A stretch of DNA of 64,000 nt from contig NC_049981.1 of assembly GCF_000003815.2 (NCBI RefSeq), forward strand, positions 25,167,875-25,231,874, in the 5' to 3' direction. Position numbers and translations under genes: made by a program. The notes beneath the pieces were generated by a model. That model searched no databases and had not been told where the DNA came from. It saw only the letters and a list, made by a program, of their open reading frames with translations. The stretch comes from Branchiostoma floridae (lineage: Eukaryota; Chordata; Leptocardii; Amphioxiformes; Branchiostomatidae). Shown piece after piece: positions 27,286-40,600 of the stretch (the first letter of the stretch is position 1; each line of letters starts with the position of its first letter).

Positions 27286-28388
27286 ATGTTTGTGCCAAGA
27301 CCAATGGCGGTGCTACCAGTGGGTATCATGCTGCTGTTCCTGGGGCAGGCCTCTGTGGATGCGGAGGTGTTCACAGCCCTGTGTGATATGGAGTACCTGG
27401 TACACATGGAGAAGGACCTGGTGGAATCCCTAGACCAGTACATACAGCAGGAAGAGGACAAGTTGAACAAAATTAAGACGTGAGTTTTTAAAGAATTTTT
27501 CATGGCCCACAGTCCGGCCACTATTTTTAAAGGCCCCTATTATTTCATGGGAAGGATTTGGAAAATTAAATAATCTTGTCATTCTTGTCAGTCTTTTACT
27601 AAATTGTAAATTGAATCCACCTCATCATACTACCTAGTGACATTGTGATGTTGTCGTGCTATATACATGTAAATGAGTTCTATGTCCAGGACCTTAAGAA
27701 TTTGTTTACAACTTGGCCCTGGTTTGGTTCAAATTTGCTGGTCATCTTTTGGCCATAGATGAACACTAGAGTTGGACATGTGATAACAAAAATATGCTAT
27801 TTATTAATGCTACAAACATAAAAAAAGTTTTTATTCTGGAGAATATTTCCACGTTTTTTTGGCAAAATGTGTACAAATACTGTAAATGCCTTTAAGTTCG
27901 TCAAGATGTTATTTCTTGGTAGCTGGAAAAACGACTTTTCGCGGTGGTTTTAAGTTCGCGGAAGCACCATGCACTGCAGTCTCTTACTGCCATGGAAAAA
28001 TGTTCGCGGTGGTTTTAAGTTTGCGCTGAAGTGGCCACTGCGAAAACCGCGAAAATTAAACCACTGCAAGTTTCTGCACAAAAATGCACATACATTTTAC
28101 AATGCTCATGGTCAATAAATACTTTAATTCTTTAGGATACATGATGCAAGGTAATCCATGTTTAAGATGCATTTGCCACAAAGACTTTGAATTTGTCCTT
28201 TTTTTGACAGCTTTCAGTCGAGGATCAAGGAAGTGTCCCAGATGGCGATGGAGGAGCCCAGCACACACCTGCACCACCCAGTCAATGCCTACCTCCTGGT
28301 GAAGAGGTACACTCGAGACTGGCCCCTCCTGGAGGCTTTGGTACAGGAGGATACTGCAGAAGGTAGGTCACACACACGCGCACACACT

Positions 28389-28421
<33 letters not shown>

Positions 28422-28580
28422 TTGAGACTGGCCCCTCCTGGAGGCTTTGGTACAGGAGGATACTGCAGAAGGTAGGTCACAGAGACGTTAGCATGCTAAG
28501 CACTAAAAAGCAGAGCACTGTGGGGAACTGAAGTAGGAAAACATATACCTTGACAATATAGGCTATACCGACATGCATGT

Positions 28581-28611
<31 letters not shown>

Positions 28612-31600
28612 TAGGGTGATATTTTGTACAAATTATAGATTTTGGAGCAAGAAAAGAAATTTTGAACAAATGAGAAAGAAAGGGAGACAGATACAGAGAG
28701 AGAAAGAAAGAATATATGCATGAGTAATCACACAACATGGGAATATATCTTTTTTTTTAGAAAACTACTGTAAAAGTTAAATTTTTGAAGGATAAAACTA
28801 AAAGATTTGAATAGTACAATTTTTCTCACAAATACTTCTTATTTCTTTGTCAGATTTTCTGTACAACTTGACCAAAGTGAAGGAGTCGTTCCCATCAGAC
28901 GAGGACTACATGGGTGCAGGAAAGGCCCTGGTGAGACTCCAGGACACGTATGACCTCTCCACTCAGAACATCGCCAAGGGCATGATGGGTCGGGAAATAG
29001 GTATGGCAAGAGTATTACACCTTGTACACACCTCAGGTGCTACTTTCACCTGAATTGTTTCCATCCCTTGTTTTGGTTTTCTGTATTTCCTTTGGTATTT
29101 GCTAACTTCTATTTATTTCTTTATGATTTGTAGATCATGTGTATCAAATCTAATCAAGAGAAGTTAGGAATTAGGAATGAGTAGAACTTGGGATAGTGGT
29201 AGTCAGATATGTTGCTTACACTGACAACACAGAATTGCAGAATAATGGCTTGCTTGATAAGTCTGTAAGCTCAAAGAGTCAAAATGACATTTTCAGTCAG
29301 ATTATGTTAGTGTTCTCTCTTTCACTCATGATTTTTAAAGAATTGGCAGATAAACGAGATCCATATAACTGGGCAGGGTGGGCCCTGTTCATGGTGAAGG
29401 TAGATGTTCAGGTGAAAAATATGTTTCATAATGAATTTGGCCAGTTAACTGACTATATGACTCTTATTATAGTTTCCATGTGGATCTACCACAGTAAAGT
29501 TATACAGGTTTTGATTATCTGATGCAGGTATTTAGAGAAAACTATTTGTGCAATCCTTCAAGTTACAAAAACAGGTGACCTGTAATTTCTGTTGAAGTGT
29601 GCTTTGTGCATTTAGCTGTCTTTGCAGTGGTGTCTTCCTTTATGTTGTTCCTGATGCAATACAGTACTGGCTGTTAATGTTGTACTTGTAGAAAAAATGC
29701 CTCTTTGTGTATACCCCAAACCTTGGTCTTACCTGTAGCTGCTGCTAATCGACCAGAACTAGGCTATACCAAGAGTCCAGAGCTGTCATCAGAGGACTGT
29801 TTTGAGCTGGGCCGGCTGGCGTATATCGACCAGGACTACTACCACTGTGCCCTGTGGATGGAGGAGTCGATGGCCAGATTCCAGCCCGACCCGACCTCCG
29901 ATCTCACCAAAGATACCATTCTGGATTATCTGGCATATGCCAGTTACCAGGTATGGCTCGGGGAGTACGGAACTGTGAGTCGCTTTTACTGCTCTGCACG
30001 TAAACACACTAACGCTTGCTTGCTTGCTTTAACAAATAACTGGTAAGATTTCTGGTAAATGGAAGGGAACATGCTACTGATTAGGCTAACGTTACATTTC
30101 CACAAAGGGGCCAGGCTGGGTAGTTTTGGAGAACGACAAGTACGATATAAATGACAACAAAAACACGAAATAATAAGATAGTTCAAAAGCATGCCTTGTG
30201 CATATTTAGTAGCACAAATTTTAATTTTTCGTTTCCACAAACAGCCCGGCTGGGCCCCAGGTAGGAAATGTGACGTAGGCCTTAGGTGGTTTGTTGAGAG
30301 ACAGCAAAATATCTATGGGCTGGGTTGTGTGCTTGTTATGTGAGGCATTCAGCAACTTGAAATAGATTAAAAGTTGGTCATAATTTAACAGTTACAGTAA
30401 GTACTAACAAACAGTATGTTTTTGTTTCTTATCATTTGATACTTTCAACCGGACGTATGTTATGCTGTATGTTATGTTGTTTTCCGCCATGTTTGTGTTC
30501 AGTAAGTGTTTATAACTGAACTACATCTTCATCTTTTTATGTTTAATCAAAATCATGTAAAATGGCATTTTTATTTTCAGCAAAACAATATCGAGCGTGC
30601 ATACCAGGCTACCAAGGAGCTCCTTAGAATCAGTAAGTTAAGTTTTCATTTAACATCTGAGAATAAAATTCTGCTGGGTTCCTTAAGCTAAAAAGAACAA
30701 AGAAAACACTTATCAAAGTCTTCTCAAGAATGTCTTGAAAACCTGGGTGTCTAAAGTGTCATACCTCGGGGGTCACCAACACCATCCAGAGTGCCTGGAT
30801 GGTGTTGGCGTTCACAGCCTAGATTTGAAGGGAATCATTAATTGGAACAATCCAAGAAACTCCTTGCCAAAACACATGAATGTTAGACATCCAGGTAATA
30901 GTGCATGCCAAATAGCAGTTACTAAAGCAACTGGATATGATTTTGGAAACGGTCAGATGTTTTGGATAAGATCGGATCCGTTATCTTTCATCAGTGACGT
31001 TCAATAGTTAGCATTAGGGGTGGGTACCGTTTTTTCTTATTGGACCGGTCCAGAAAAACCGGACCTGAAAAAATTGAATGGACCAATTTATAAATTTACA
31101 TATTATATGATCAGGCATTCACACGTTTTGGGGCTTACTGGTCTAAGAAAATACCAAGAGCGAAGTAGAGTACAGTTTAAAATCATTTCTACCAAGTTTT
31201 ACAGTCCATTTTACAGACTCTGAGGCAGTTAGCCTTGTAGGATTTTAAAACAGCAGTGGGAGTCGTATAAATGTCTTTCTAGCTAAATGGACCATTGTTT
31301 TGAGTATCGTCCATTCACAAGTTTTCACATACCCATTCAGGTCCAGGTTCAGGTCCGCACCTGGACCTGATCCTCTGGACCTGAACCGGACCTGGACCTG
31401 AATATTCTGTATTAAGGATATAAAAAACTCTCCAACTAGATCTCTTCAGTGTCACTGACAAAAGATAATGGATGTTATCTGAAATGGCTGACGTTTCCAA
31501 ATTAATATCCAGCTGCTTGTGTAATTGCTATTTGGCATTCCTTGCCAAAACCTTTTGCAAGTCAATGTATGATTAAGCATTGCTGGCTCTGTTGATTAAT

Positions 31601-34600
31601 TGGCCTCATAGGTTTACCATTAAGCAAGTGCTAGGAACCACAAGTGTACATTGTAAACCCTCTAAAATGTGCTGACGTTTTTGTTTGTTTTTTAAATCAG
31701 ATCCTGAGCACACTCGTGCGATCAACAACATGAAGTTCTTTGAGAAAGAGATGGAGAAGTCCCAGAACCTGGTGGCACCCCCGAAGGATGAAGATGTTGC
31801 ATCCATAGAGCGAGGAGAATACAAACGTGACTTGGCCAGAGACTACCTCCCAGAGAGAGAGATCTACGAGCTTCTGTGTCAGGCAGAGCAACCAGACATG
31901 TTCAACATTGTAAGTGATTAAACTATTGTCTTGCATTCTTTTTGATACTGTACTTTTTTCTGCCAATTGATTTACCTGCAATTTACCCAAACGACTTCTT
32001 GCAATGTCCAACCCTTGCAAGACAGGGAACAATAGATGCTAAACGGGATAGTTAGTGAGTGAGTGTTGCTTTTGATTTATTGCGATTGATGTAGGTAAGA
32101 TCGTAAGCTTCAATCCTACGTTGAGCTACCACGACTTTTTATTCAACTGTTGTGCCTAATTTTCTCCATATGTACAATGTGCTGCAAACATTCACAATTT
32201 ACACTACTACTGACAAACATTTACAGTACTGCCTACTTTTTTATGCATTTGTCTTACAATGTTGACAATTGTGACATCTCACAATATCTTTCAACAACTT
32301 TCAATGTCCCATACCTACTCAGTCCCCCAAAAGGTCTTACTATTGAGACTTTTTCATCGAATAATGCAACAAGAATGAGAGTGGAAAAGATTTGATGCAC
32401 TGGAAATTCTCTTCATCAATGAAGTATCTTCTTTAAGTTTAAGGAATTAATCCTTGCTATCTTCAGAAACAGTTTTAACAGCTAATGTTGTATTCTTTTC
32501 CTACCTTCTCCTCTTAGACCCCTTCGAGGGCAAAGCACCTGAAGTGCCGGTACTTCACCAACAACAACCACCCACGTCTGCTGCTGGCACCCCAGAAGCT
32601 GGAGCAGGTCTTCGACAAGCCCAAGATGTGGATCTTCCACAACATCCTGACTGATCCGGAGATGAAGGTCATCAAAGATCTGGCTCAGCCACGGGTACGT
32701 CTCCGTCTCTGTTTGTGTCTACTTTTTTTTTAATTCAAAGTCCTTTTTCTCCTTTCTTTTTACATTGAAAGAAAAATCCATGTTGGATAGGTGTTGGTCA
32801 TCATGATATTTGGATACCCACATTCACTGTGTTGAAGTGTCACTAACTATCACTGATGTTTGCTTTGTTTTGTAATATGTCTTGAATTGAACTGAACTGA
32901 ACTGATCATGTGTTTTTCTAATTAATTTCCTGTTATCTGTGGGATCAAATGACATGATGTACAATTAATGTCACTTATTAATTTAATCTTTGAGAGATAA
33001 AATGAGGAGTAAAATTGTTCTATTAAAAGTGTATTTATAAAAAGACATCATGTTGTTATTGTTTTGAACTAAAAACGCTTGACTTGGATATTTGTTTTAT
33101 GTATAAATCGGGGTCATATTGTTGTGGAACACTGTTGTTAAAATTGTTCACTTACAGCATGTTTTTGTAAACTTACTAGAAGAAAGCACAGTACAATGTG
33201 GGAACATAAAAAAAATTCAAAATAGCAGAAAAGTGATACAAAATATTACAGCTTCAGGTATCAAATATGAGGGAACCATAATCACTTCTCTATTTATTAT
33301 TGTCATTCATTGCATGTTTGAGAAAAGGAAACAGGGATGCTTTTTTTCACAAGTTAGTTCATGAAATTAGAAATGCTAAAAATTATAATTACAATTGCTA
33401 ACTTCATTCCATGCTCAAAGTAGGCTGACTAAATCTTGCTCCTAGCGGCCTGCCTGACTAACAAGCCTTCTGGGGGAAATGCTCAATTAGCCCCTGACTG
33501 TGAGAGATTTTATAACAGGCTAGTGTGCAAAGCATTTACTGGAACTGCAAAAGGCTGCCACACATACTTGTATGGTAAGCCACCCCTGTCTTGGTGTTTG
33601 ATATGTTATGACATTATTGGGGGTAAACAAGGTCCAGAAATAAGTTGTTTGTTTTTTTGTTTGTCTTGGCTGCAGCTGTAACTGACAGGTGTACAAGTGA
33701 ATGTTGGGCTGCGTACTGGTATGATACCACAAAAATTGTTTAGGCAGACACAATAGATGTCAATATACCTAAAAGAAGTTAAACTGAAGTACATGTATAC
33801 ACAAATTTTGTTACCAAGGACGTGTAATTCCTACCACAACAAAAACATTACGTGGTCATCAAAATCAACATCATATTTTATTTGAGATCCTCTATGAGTG
33901 AACATTCTTTTCAAGTTCAAACAAATATCAAGACTGCTTAATGACATTTTATAAAGACAGCCTGCCAGGTTACTTTGTTGCATCGTTCAGGTGCAGGTAC
34001 AGGTACAGACTTGTAAGTAAGCCACAGTCCTTGACACTACGTTTCAGTATGCAGCCCTAACTGATGTTATAACATGGCTGCATACCACCGCTGTTCATGT
34101 CAAAGTTGATGTTCTGCACATTGCCTCATCATACTCACCTCTGTCTCCCCTCCAGTTACGACGAGCTACAATCCAAAATTCCATTACAGGGGAGTTAGAA
34201 CACGCATCCTACCGCATTAGCAAGAGGTGAGTGATTGTGATAGGGATCTGAACGTACAGCTTTCCAGCATTTCATCACTAACTAACGATTCTTCCCGTAT
34301 CCTTCCCTAGCTTAGACGTTCGACTGCGCGAAATTTAATCACGGGACAGTATGAACCTGCTTTCTACAGAATAAGTAAGAGGTGAGTGCCTCACACATCC
34401 AGAAAAACTGGTTTGTTTGGTGGCAAGTCTTGGGCTCGCATTGTTCACAGTGGGGTTTTTGAATCATATTTTGATTAGATTTTGGTCAACTTTCAGTTCA
34501 AACTGGTTAGATTTTGTGAACACGATGTACCCTCATCGAATTTGAAATGGTTTATTCTCAACTGACTTAAACCAAATCAAGAGATAAATCCAATTTAAAA

Positions 34601-37600
34601 CTGATTTAAACGTTCACATTCACAAATGTACCCTGTTTATGTCAGGTTTGTTCAAAAGTAATTCCAGTTTATCAAACCCCATTGTGAATAGGGCTTTTAT
34701 GCTCCCAAGATTTGTGTAAGTGGCCCTGGGTTTTAACAGTTTCCTGCAATAAGGAAAAAGGAGAATAACACTCTTGTTTCGTCTGCTGGTACATGAATAA
34801 ACCACCCTCCCCTGCCCAAACTCATATTTTTCACATATACAACAAGTACAGTCAACACACATATCTGATATGAAGAATGCCATTTTGTTATAACTACATT
34901 TTGTACTTTATTTTCTGGCTAGCTATCAGGTGAAATGGCTATCATTACGCAAGAAATTCATATTGGCTCTTAACCAATGATACAATTTTTTTTCTTTCAC
35001 TCTTGTAACATTGCCCTTTATGCTCACCAATACTCTCCCTTCTCAGAGATCAAACTATATATTCAGACTGACCATTATTGCTAACTTGCCTGTGCAGTTT
35101 CTTTCCAGCAGACATATATGTCAGGGTAGCGATTGCAATCTGGAAGGATTGTCGATTCTTCTAGTAGATGTCCCATGGCTAGTCGGAGTCTTTGTCAACA
35201 GAGATCACCATCATCAGGATGCTAGGAATGTGTTACAGTGGTGTCACAGATTTATAAATCCTGAATTCCAAGTCAGTCCATCAATCTTAAGTGACATGAA
35301 TTGTACTTTATTATAGTGGAGGAGATCCCTATCTGTTGATGGAAAGTATGATCACGATCTCTAGCAGCAGAATAGGCAATTCTGCCAGATTGCAATATAC
35401 ATCTACCCTGACAGATATACAAAGACACACACAAGGAGAGCAGATTGTAGTAGTGGCAACTATTACACCATCATCAGTTGATGATCTCACGTATACTATG
35501 GCTTATTTTGCTTTGAAGCTAACCTTTATGGTATGTTGTTGTTGTAGCATTATATTTATAACTAAAATTAAACTAATCTGTGCATCCTGCATGAGTTTGC
35601 TGCTTGGCTAATTTTAGTCCTTCTTGATATTGTAGAATTGTCTGTCTTTGATATTTATTTGTTAGATCCAAGGTGTACTTCAACTACATGGTAGAAACAT
35701 TTGATGTTACTATAAGTGTAGACTTCTGTTTAAAGTCTTAAGATTCCTATGGCCTCTGTTGTTTTTACAACCTTCTTGGAGAAAGCTCTAATACAGACAC
35801 ATGATTTGTTTTCAAGCTTCCAACATTTCTTTTATTTCCCATTTATACTCTTGATAAACACCCCCATGAGGGTTGAAATGTTGATATGCAGCATTGTGTA
35901 CTTTATTCTTGGCATGCCACTTGCAGCATTTTGTTTTGAAAATAAATGTTTGAGGCCCCCGCCCAAGCATAGACTGGTATCCTATTCTAGCTCTTGTATG
36001 CTCTTCCCTGTCAAATAATCTGGCAGTCGTCGATAGATAATTGATTGGAATTTGACTGATCACATAAAATATGAGCTCTGATAACTTATTCAGCTTTAGT
36101 AAAAGATTTACTTTGTATCTTTATTTATTGTACAGTGCATGGCTCCAGGGCTGGGAACACAAGGTGATTCGCCGAGTGAACCAGAGAGTAGAGGATGTGA
36201 CAGGTCTTACCATGGAGACAGCAGAAGAGTTACAGGTAAACACCAACTACCTTCCTCAGAACTTTGTACATGTAGAGTGTTTTCACATGATGCCTTGTTG
36301 GTGTACCTATTTGCATTTCTGTAAATCATGGGTCAAGAGTTTTCAAAGATGAAAGATCTGACCCTCGGATATACAGTAACCAATGTTGAGAAACAGTTGA
36401 TTGTCTACAACTCATAAAAAGAATACTTGATTACTCGCTGATAAAATACATAAATTCTGTGTACGGTTGAATTATACGCTTCAGTTACAAACCATGCATT
36501 GACGCCAGCTTGATGGTCAGCACCTGCCTCCTTCATTATCATATTATTACTATTAGTAAATTAAAATGCTCTATGGAGAAGGAGTGGGCTTTTACAAGAT
36601 CTTGCCAGTAGTGTTAGGCCATATTAATTTGATCTCTTGCAATTGGTTCTTGGACTCACTTCAGCAAAAAGTATAATGCTGTTTCTATGCTACATGATTA
36701 CATTAAATTTTGTATGTACCAGGACTGTCTCCAGGACCCGTCCCTTTGTCCTAGGACGGAAATTTGATGGTTGAGACGAAAAAAATATTACCCCATCCGT
36801 CCTGAAAACCTGAATGTCATAAAACTGTTGAAAATCTATTTTCATAAACTTAAAATGACACGTTTAACCAGAAAAATCAACAAAAACAGCTGGAAAAAAT
36901 GAGTGGAATTGAAACAAAATTTAAAGCTGGAGGCAGTCCTATTATGTACCCTGTTGGATCAGTACAGATCTAGAGACATGTAAAATGTATGTACATTAAA
37001 ACTACATGATTTACCCTCACACAGGTTGTCAACTATGGCATGGGTGGACACTATGAACCGCACTTTGATTTTGCAAGAGTAAGTAGCATGATCTTTTTGT
37101 CAGTCCATTGAAGTCCGTACACGAAGAGGAAAAGTTATGCCAACATCAGAGCCTGCCACTTTGTAGAATGTTGTAGCATTGCAGTTGTGATAGTTGTAGG
37201 TATGTGTGAAACTGCATCTGTATTTAAAGATTTTTCGTAGAAAAAAATGCCTGCCAGAAGCTGTTACGATGCAATGATAAAGTGACGTAATGATTCGAAG
37301 GGACTGAAACATACCACATTATTTTGCTGTCAACCTATCCTACAGATACCTACAGTAATTCAATCCTTTATTTGGTATAATTTTGCATGCGACAATTTGA
37401 CATGTTCCTCACTACCCTGTGGCTGATTAAAAAGCTCATTTCAATCCCCATGTCTTTTCTTTTGCACCCCCTCCCTCCAACATCACGTAGAAAGAGGAGA
37501 AGAGTGCATTTGACCCCAAGGAAGGCAACAGAATTGCTACAATGCTGTTTTATGTGAGTCTTTCTTGAGTGACGTGACGTGGTAAAAGGGGTGCAAGAAG

Positions 37601-40600
37601 CAAGACATTGTCAGCCAGCAAGGAACCTGTAAAATGCATCTTTGAATCTTTTCAATTCCTCAGCACTTACTTGATACATTTCATATCTTTAAGATGGCAT
37701 GGCATCTGGTATATCGACTTTGGTAGAGGGTTACTAAGAAATTTTTTTTGATATCCACATCGCTCCTGTGCTGGTGGCTGCGTCTGACTTCTTTGCATCC
37801 GAGTCACGTTAGTGTTTACATGAACCCATTGAAATGAATGAACCAGCTGGACAATCTAGCCCAGTATCCATCCTATTCTCCAGCCTTGGTTTGTTCCTCT
37901 GAATGCTTCTCCACAGTCTTGAATCTGTCCCATTGAAATGTTTAGTCCTTATTCAGAAATCAAATATTTTCAGAAGCAGAGTAACATACTTTTGAACACT
38001 GTTCTAAGTACTGTGTAACTTGGAGCCAATCAGACCTCTCCAATATTCAATTGCCAATCTTTTCTCAGTTAACGGACGCCAGACAGTTTGGCAAGGAAAG
38101 GTTTTGGAGAAATGAACCAGAGCTAGATTGAGATGGATACCAGACTAGGACTTTGTCTAGCAGAACATGTATTCATTTTGCTGGGTTTGTGTAAGACTAG
38201 CAGTGATGTTATTTAAGATGTAACATTTTGCATGTGGTTTTCTTCCCCTCCTTTAGAAAGAAGAGGTTAATGCGTTCAAAAGCCTAGGGACAGGAAACAG
38301 AATTGCTACCATGCTGTTCTATGTGAGTTCTCTTGCCCCGTTTTTGAAGCGGCAACACGGTAACCCATTTTTGCGAGCTCAGCTGCGACGCCCATATCAT
38401 CAGCAGGCCAAATAAATCAAATCAATCAAATAGTGTTACAATTTTCAACAAAAACTGCTCTGACAATGTTTTTCATTTACAAACATGACACACAATTTCA
38501 GGCCTACTTATAGGTTTTTCCTCAATCTGTCTGTCTGTGTCAACTGTACTAATTTTTATGTTGTATTATCATAATTTCCCAATCTTTGTAACAGAAAAGA
38601 AGAAATACCAACTTATTGAAAACTTGCCACAAAAGATTGCATGATTAACATAAAGGGCATACCATTTCATGCATTGCAGTAGATAAGTAACTCTAGTATT
38701 TCACCTAATAGTTGTTTGTGTTGTTGTTTTTTTTATGTTGTGTCAGTCAAATATGTGACTAACAGACATTTGTCTACCACTTGTAGAAAAGTGTGTTTGG
38801 TTGAGCCTTCTTTAAATCATGCTTCAAGCAACCCTCTGAACAGTAGATTCTTTAGGCACTCGACTGCAGATACCTGTAAACTGGGGGAATCAACGTTACT
38901 AAGTATACTGAGTTAGAAGCACCCAGTTGGCCAGTTGTGCTGCGCAACCATATTTTGTTAGACCCAACATAGTTTCAATCTCAGTTAGTCCAGAGTGCTG
39001 CCTTGCTTTTGAGAGGACACTGTTAAAAAAAGAAGGAATAGTCATGCCTTCGAGTATCAGAGTTAACAAGCTAGGATCAAAAATTTGTATTTTCCCAGAA
39101 CTATCGTAGGGTGGAATTGTTATCACCAAGCATCTTCGATGGAGAGTTTTAAAGAAAACTTGCATATAGATGTGCAAATGTTAGTTGTAACAGGTCGTTC
39201 AGTGTAATATGTACTAGTAACCAGCTGCTGCCGTGCCGCGTTCCTGCAAAGCTGGTGTGTTATGCCAAAGGGCTGTTATACCAGCTATATTGATACTGAT
39301 ACAGAAGCTGGTGTGTTATGCCAAAGGGCGGTTATACCAGCTATATTGATACTGATACAGAAGCTGGTGTGTTATGCCAAAGGGCGATTATACCAGCTAT
39401 ATTGATACTGATACAGAAGCTGGTGTGTTCTGTTATGCCAAAGGGCTGTTATACTGGCTATATAGATACAGATTCAGATACAGAGGGTCTTGCAATTGGA
39501 CTACCACTGAGTGCACCAAGGATCATGATCAGTGTTTAAACAACAGGTCAAGGCTTGACATATAAAATTGAATATTGAGCTATCATACTGATTCAAATTG
39601 ACAATCCTCCGGGATTTTGTGAAATTTATTGACATTTACTGGTTTACAGCGCAGTCTGATGTCGCTTTTCAGCAGAATTTGTGTTTTGGTCAATTTTTCT
39701 TTTGGTTATTTCTTGTTTGTGGAATTTTGACAAATATAGGAGAACAAAATTTACACATAACCAACTCTAGTTTTTAGAGTTATTTGTTGCAGAATGCAAT
39801 GTATGAAAAAATTGCCCCAAATCTAAAAGAAATAGGCTCAGCTGCTCTGTAATCAGGATGTACTCCACCAGACAACGGCGCACTGAGTCCTACCGGAGTG
39901 AACTCCTACAATGACGAGGTGACGTTCACCTGAGCATGCCAAAGGCAGTCTATTTTTTCTTGCTACTGGAGACTTTGCCTCTGGACTTTTTTTATCCATG
40001 TGTGCATTTTTCTACTACCGGTATGAACAATCTTTTATCTCGTACTAAAAGTTTCACAGTGGAACACCAGTTTGTGTCTTTGTTTGCAGACTAGTCTTAC
40101 CAATTACACCCTATGAATACAATTATTATAGAACAATCCAAGGAAATCATTCCTGAATGTTCCGGACTTGTATCCATCTATACTGTCACATCTACTAACA
40201 TAGTTCTGCCAGGTCACATACATCCACCCTCAAAAATGTGTCTCTAAGATCTTTAATGCAACGTTTCCCTGGGGGCTTCTGTCCTCGAGATCTCTCAAAC
40301 ACACTGTTTTCAACGCATGGTAATAAAAGTATTCATACTCAACTGAGGATGCTTTTTGATGTAGCTAGTGGTACTACCAGTAAAATGCAACTTGGCTATG
40401 GCTAATTTTTTTTGGCCAAGCAAACCAGGACACCTTCACTCTTCTTAATACATGTAAGTGTGTTCCTAGTTTTACATGCAGATTTTTTTAATATTTGAGT
40501 CTGGTGCCAAAAGCTCCCTCACACACAGGGCTACTGACTTTACGTCCCCATGAAAAGGATGCAACTTTTTTGTCAGTTGTGTTGTGACCTGGACCTGAAC

